NCBI GenBank assembly: GCA_910579435.1
Contig: CAJTVF010000088.1
Location: 1-6,760, forward strand
Source of the DNA: an uncultured Oscillibacter sp.
Lineage (GTDB): Bacteria > Bacillota > Clostridia > Oscillospirales > Oscillospiraceae
DNA length: 6,760 nucleotides
Direction: 5' to 3'
Shown here: positions 4,962 to 6,760 of the stretch, one piece after another
How positions within the stretch are numbered: the first letter of the stretch is position 1
Layout: the number at the start of each line of letters is the position of its first letter
Position numbers and translations under genes: made by a program
Notes under the pieces: generated by a model
What the model saw: only the letters and a program-made list of their open reading frames with translations
Told to the model about the DNA's origin: nothing
Databases searched by the model: none

Positions 4962-5518
4962 GCCTTCTTCACCTCCAGATTTTTCAAAATCACGCCCGCC
5001 AGAGCCGAGCCGGCGACGAACCACACCGGGGAGAGCTTCAAAAACAGCCCGCCCAGGAGGACCACGGTGAAGATCGCCGCCGTCCGCTTATCCACCACGG
5101 ACTTTTTCAGCAGCTTCATCACGGCGTTGAAGATCAGCACGCAGACGCAGACCTGGATGCCCGCGAAGGCGTTCTTCACCCAGGCCAGGTCCGCGAAGTT
5201 GGAGATCAGCCCCGCCAGGATGGAAATGATCACCACGGAGGGAAACACCACCCCCAGCGTCGCCACGACGCCGCCCGCCGCGCCGCCGTACTTCTGGCCG
5301 ATAAAGGTCGCCGTGTTGACGGCGATGATGCCCGGGGTACATTGGCCGATGGCGTAATAATCCGTCAGCTCCTCCTCGGTGGCCCAGCCCTTGCTGTCCA
5401 CCACCTCCCGCTGGAGGATGGGCAGCATCGCCATGCCGCCGCCGAAGGTCATGACCCCCATTTTCGCGAAGGTCCAGAAGAGCTCCCAGAGCTCCTGAAA
5501 TTTGTTCTTGCCGTTCAT
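4958..5518 (-). CDS. Chromate transporter (CHR family), short-chain subunit 1
   Basis: A 186-residue membrane protein homologous to its downstream partner. Signature elements are TFGGGMAMLPILQREVV (24-40), GW (44-45), YAIGQCTPGIIAVNTATFIG (55-74) and FPSVVIISILAG (92-103). This copy has CTPGII where the partner has STPGPI. Further hydrophobic segments at about 117-137, 147-162 and 165-178. The start at 5518 has AAGGAGAG about 9 nt upstream and lies 14 nt after the birA stop; a much longer open frame upstream is an out-of-frame shadow of birA. Two-gene short CHR pairs are known to work together, with the two domains in opposite membrane orientation. Cr(VI) export is the annotated activity; the actual substrate here is unproven. 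Confidence 0.92.
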   Translation of the reverse strand: MNGKNKFQELWELFWTFAKMGVMTFGGGMAMLPILQREVVDSKGWATEEELTDYYAIGQCTPGIIAVNTATFIGQKYGGAAGGVVATLGVVFPSVVIISILAGLISNFADLAWVKNAFAGIQVCVCVLIFNAVMKLLKKSVVDKRTAAIFTVVLLGGLFLKLSPVWFVAGSALAGVILKNLEVKKA

Positions 5519-5532
5519 GAATGCCTCTCTCC

Positions 5533-6534
5533 TTATTCCGTATAGCCCCACAGTCCCCGGACGGAGACCTCGCCGGAGCGGACCGTCCGCTCCTTGCCGT
5601 CCGCCCCCCGGACCACCAGGCTGAATTCCTCGTCCACGTCCACCGCCTGTGCCGTCTCCCGCTCTCCGCCGCCGAAGGGAATCAGCTGGACGGTTTTCCC
5701 CAGGTTCACGCAGTCCCGGCGGTAAGCCGCCAAGTATTCCGACAGGTCCCCCGCCAGCAAAGCGGCATAGGCCCGGTCCAGCTCCTCCAGCAAAGCCGCC
5801 GCCAGCTTGGGACGGGACACGGGCCTCCCCAGGGCCTGGAGCAGGGAGGCGGCTACCTCCCGGACCTCCGGGGAGAAGTCCTCCGGCCCCTGGCCCACGT
5901 TGACCCCGATGCCCAGCACCAGGGACTGGACCCGCCCCGTCTCCGCCTCCAGGGACATTTCCGTCAAAATGCCGCAGAGCTTCTTCCCGTTCAGCACCGG
6001 GTCGTTGGGCCATTTCAGCCCCGGGCGGACGCCGCAGACCCGCTCCACGGCGGCGCACACCGACACGCCCGCCAGGGCCGTCACCGGCGGCAGGCGGTCC
6101 GGCGGCAGGTGGGGCCGCAGGAGAACGGACAGATAAATCCCCTGGCCCTTGGGGGACTGGAAGGAGCGGTCCATCCGCCCCCGGCCCGCCGTCTGGCTGT
6201 CGGCGATGGCCACCGTGCCGTCGGGAGCGGCGGACTGGGTTTTCAGATAGTTGTTGGTGGAGTCCAGCTCGTCAAAGCACCGCAGCTCCCGGCCGACGAC
6301 GGCGGTCTTTCCCAAAAAGCTCCGGATTTCCGCCTCCGTCAAAGCGTCCGGCGCGGAAGCCAGGCGGTAGCCCAGCCCGGTCCGGGCCTCGATTTCATAC
6401 CCCTCCCGCCGCAGGGCGTCCACCGCCTTCCAGACGGCGGCCCGGCTGAGGCCAAGACAGCGGCTCAGCTCCTGGCCGGAGAGAAAGCCCTCTTCCTTTC
6501 GCAGCAGCGTCAAAACGTCTTCCCGGCTGCTCAT
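5533..6534 (-). CDS. birA: Bifunctional biotin-[acetyl-CoA-carboxylase] ligase / biotin operon repressor
   Basis: A 333-residue BirA of the group II type. It activates biotin with ATP and attaches it to the biotin carboxyl carrier domain of carboxylases, and its N-terminal domain can repress biotin genes. The N-terminal winged helix spans about residues 5-58 (LGLSRAAVWKAVDALRREGY, then TGLGYRL). The catalytic domain carries STNNYLK (92-98), the biotin-binding loop GRGRMDRSFQSPKGQGIYLS (117-136), KWPND (174-178), NGKKLCGILTEM (182-193) and GIGVNV (208-213); a C-terminal SH3-like domain ends at GLWGYTE. The ATG at 6534 has GAGGAGG about 6 nt upstream; a TTG at 6552 lies before that site and is rejected. 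First gene of the operon with the CHR pair. A MITE lies 25 bp upstream, and no promoter was recognised. Confidence 0.95.
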   Translation of the reverse strand: MSSREDVLTLLRKEEGFLSGQELSRCLGLSRAAVWKAVDALRREGYEIEARTGLGYRLASAPDALTEAEIRSFLGKTAVVGRELRCFDELDSTNNYLKTQSAAPDGTVAIADSQTAGRGRMDRSFQSPKGQGIYLSVLLRPHLPPDRLPPVTALAGVSVCAAVERVCGVRPGLKWPNDPVLNGKKLCGILTEMSLEAETGRVQSLVLGIGVNVGQGPEDFSPEVREVAASLLQALGRPVSRPKLAAALLEELDRAYAALLAGDLSEYLAAYRRDCVNLGKTVQLIPFGGGERETAQAVDVDEEFSLVVRGADGKERTVRSGEVSVRGLWGYTE

Positions 6535-6559
6535 GTCATCCCTCCTCGTCAAACGGAAT

Positions 6560-6724
6560 TAGGCCTTGTTTGAAAATTGGCGGAATGCCGGATTTGGGCA
6601 GATTTTATTGCCAGGCAAGGCGATTTGACGCGGGAATCCTGACGGATTTCAAGTCAAATCAACGCAGTCCTGGCGGAAAAAGATGCCCAAAGACGGCGTT
6701 TTGCCATTTTTCAAACAAGGCCTA
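6560..6724. mobile_element. 165-bp palindromic MITE upstream of birA
   Basis: Perfect 17-bp terminal inverted repeats (TAGGCCTTGTTTGAAAA at 6560-6576 and its complement at 6708-6724) bound an element in which the two arms remain similar along most of their length; an inner perfect 8-bp pair GATTTGAC/GTCAAATC lies at 6622-6629 and 6653-6660 around the centre. TA at both edges fits insertion at a TA dinucleotide. There is no coding capacity. The interior shares ATGCCGGAT and ACGCCGTCT with the leader MITE at 594-677, and the tips resemble the IS5-type end at 163-178, so a related IS transposase probably moved it. It separates birA from whatever lies upstream. Confidence 0.85.
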
Positions 6725-6760
6725 GTAGTTCACCAAGATAGGAAATAGAAATAGCGAAGA

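Noticed and set aside
5519..6058. Long N-terminal extension of the first CHR gene into birA
   Set aside because: The extra residues are an out-of-frame shadow of birA (Gly/Pro/Arg-rich), and a good ribosome binding site precedes the ATG at 5518.

Overview
The window looks like the chromosome of a GC-rich Bacillota (Clostridia), most likely an Oscillospiraceae-type gut anaerobe (lineage is inference). The basis is an L27 with the Firmicutes LQFF-A N-terminal extension, encoded next to its processing protease Prp; strong GGAGG ribosome binding sites; sigma-A promoters with TATACT -10 boxes; GC-rich coding sequence; and a compact rplU-prp-rpmA ... obgE core.

Layout, left to right. (1) 1-178: 3' end of an IS5-type insertion sequence. 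(2) 212-512: a monocistronic small two-helix membrane protein with its own extended -10 promoter and a strong terminator. (3) 541-1752: promoter, an 84-bp hairpin MITE in the leader, then rplU, prp and rpmA and a terminator. (4) 1753-3016: a segment of about 1.26 kb placed between rpmA and obgE and bounded by two nearly identical copies of a structured intergenic repeat in inverted orientation. Inside it are two divergent, AT-richer small genes: a DUF6809-like protein (minus) and an Xre-type regulator (plus), with a sigma-A promoter and a dyad operator candidate between them. (5) 3033-4341: obgE and a terminator. (6) 6534-4353 on the minus strand: a tight birA - chromate transporter - chromate transporter operon. 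(7) 6560-6724: a second, longer MITE just upstream of birA.

How it fits together. L21 and L27 are 50S proteins, Prp trims the L27 N-terminus, and ObgE is the 50S assembly GTPase, so the left half is a ribosome-biogenesis locus that has been repeatedly invaded by repeats. The minus-strand operon pairs biotin-protein ligase with a two-subunit CHR-family transporter; no functional link is evident beyond co-transcription.

The most unusual signal is inside the inverted repeat. Each copy carries a 16-nt pyrimidine tract, a 17-nt spacer, the exact mirror image of that tract, a 2-nt turn and then the 16-nt Watson-Crick complement. One strand can therefore fold into an intramolecular triple helix with 16 of 16 canonical pyrimidine-motif triplets. 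The two copies are oriented so that transcription from either of the two divergent genes enters them in the same sense, about 180 nt after each stop codon, and the right copy also lies in the putative obgE leader. The two MITEs appear to be one family, and their ends resemble the IS5-type end at the left edge.
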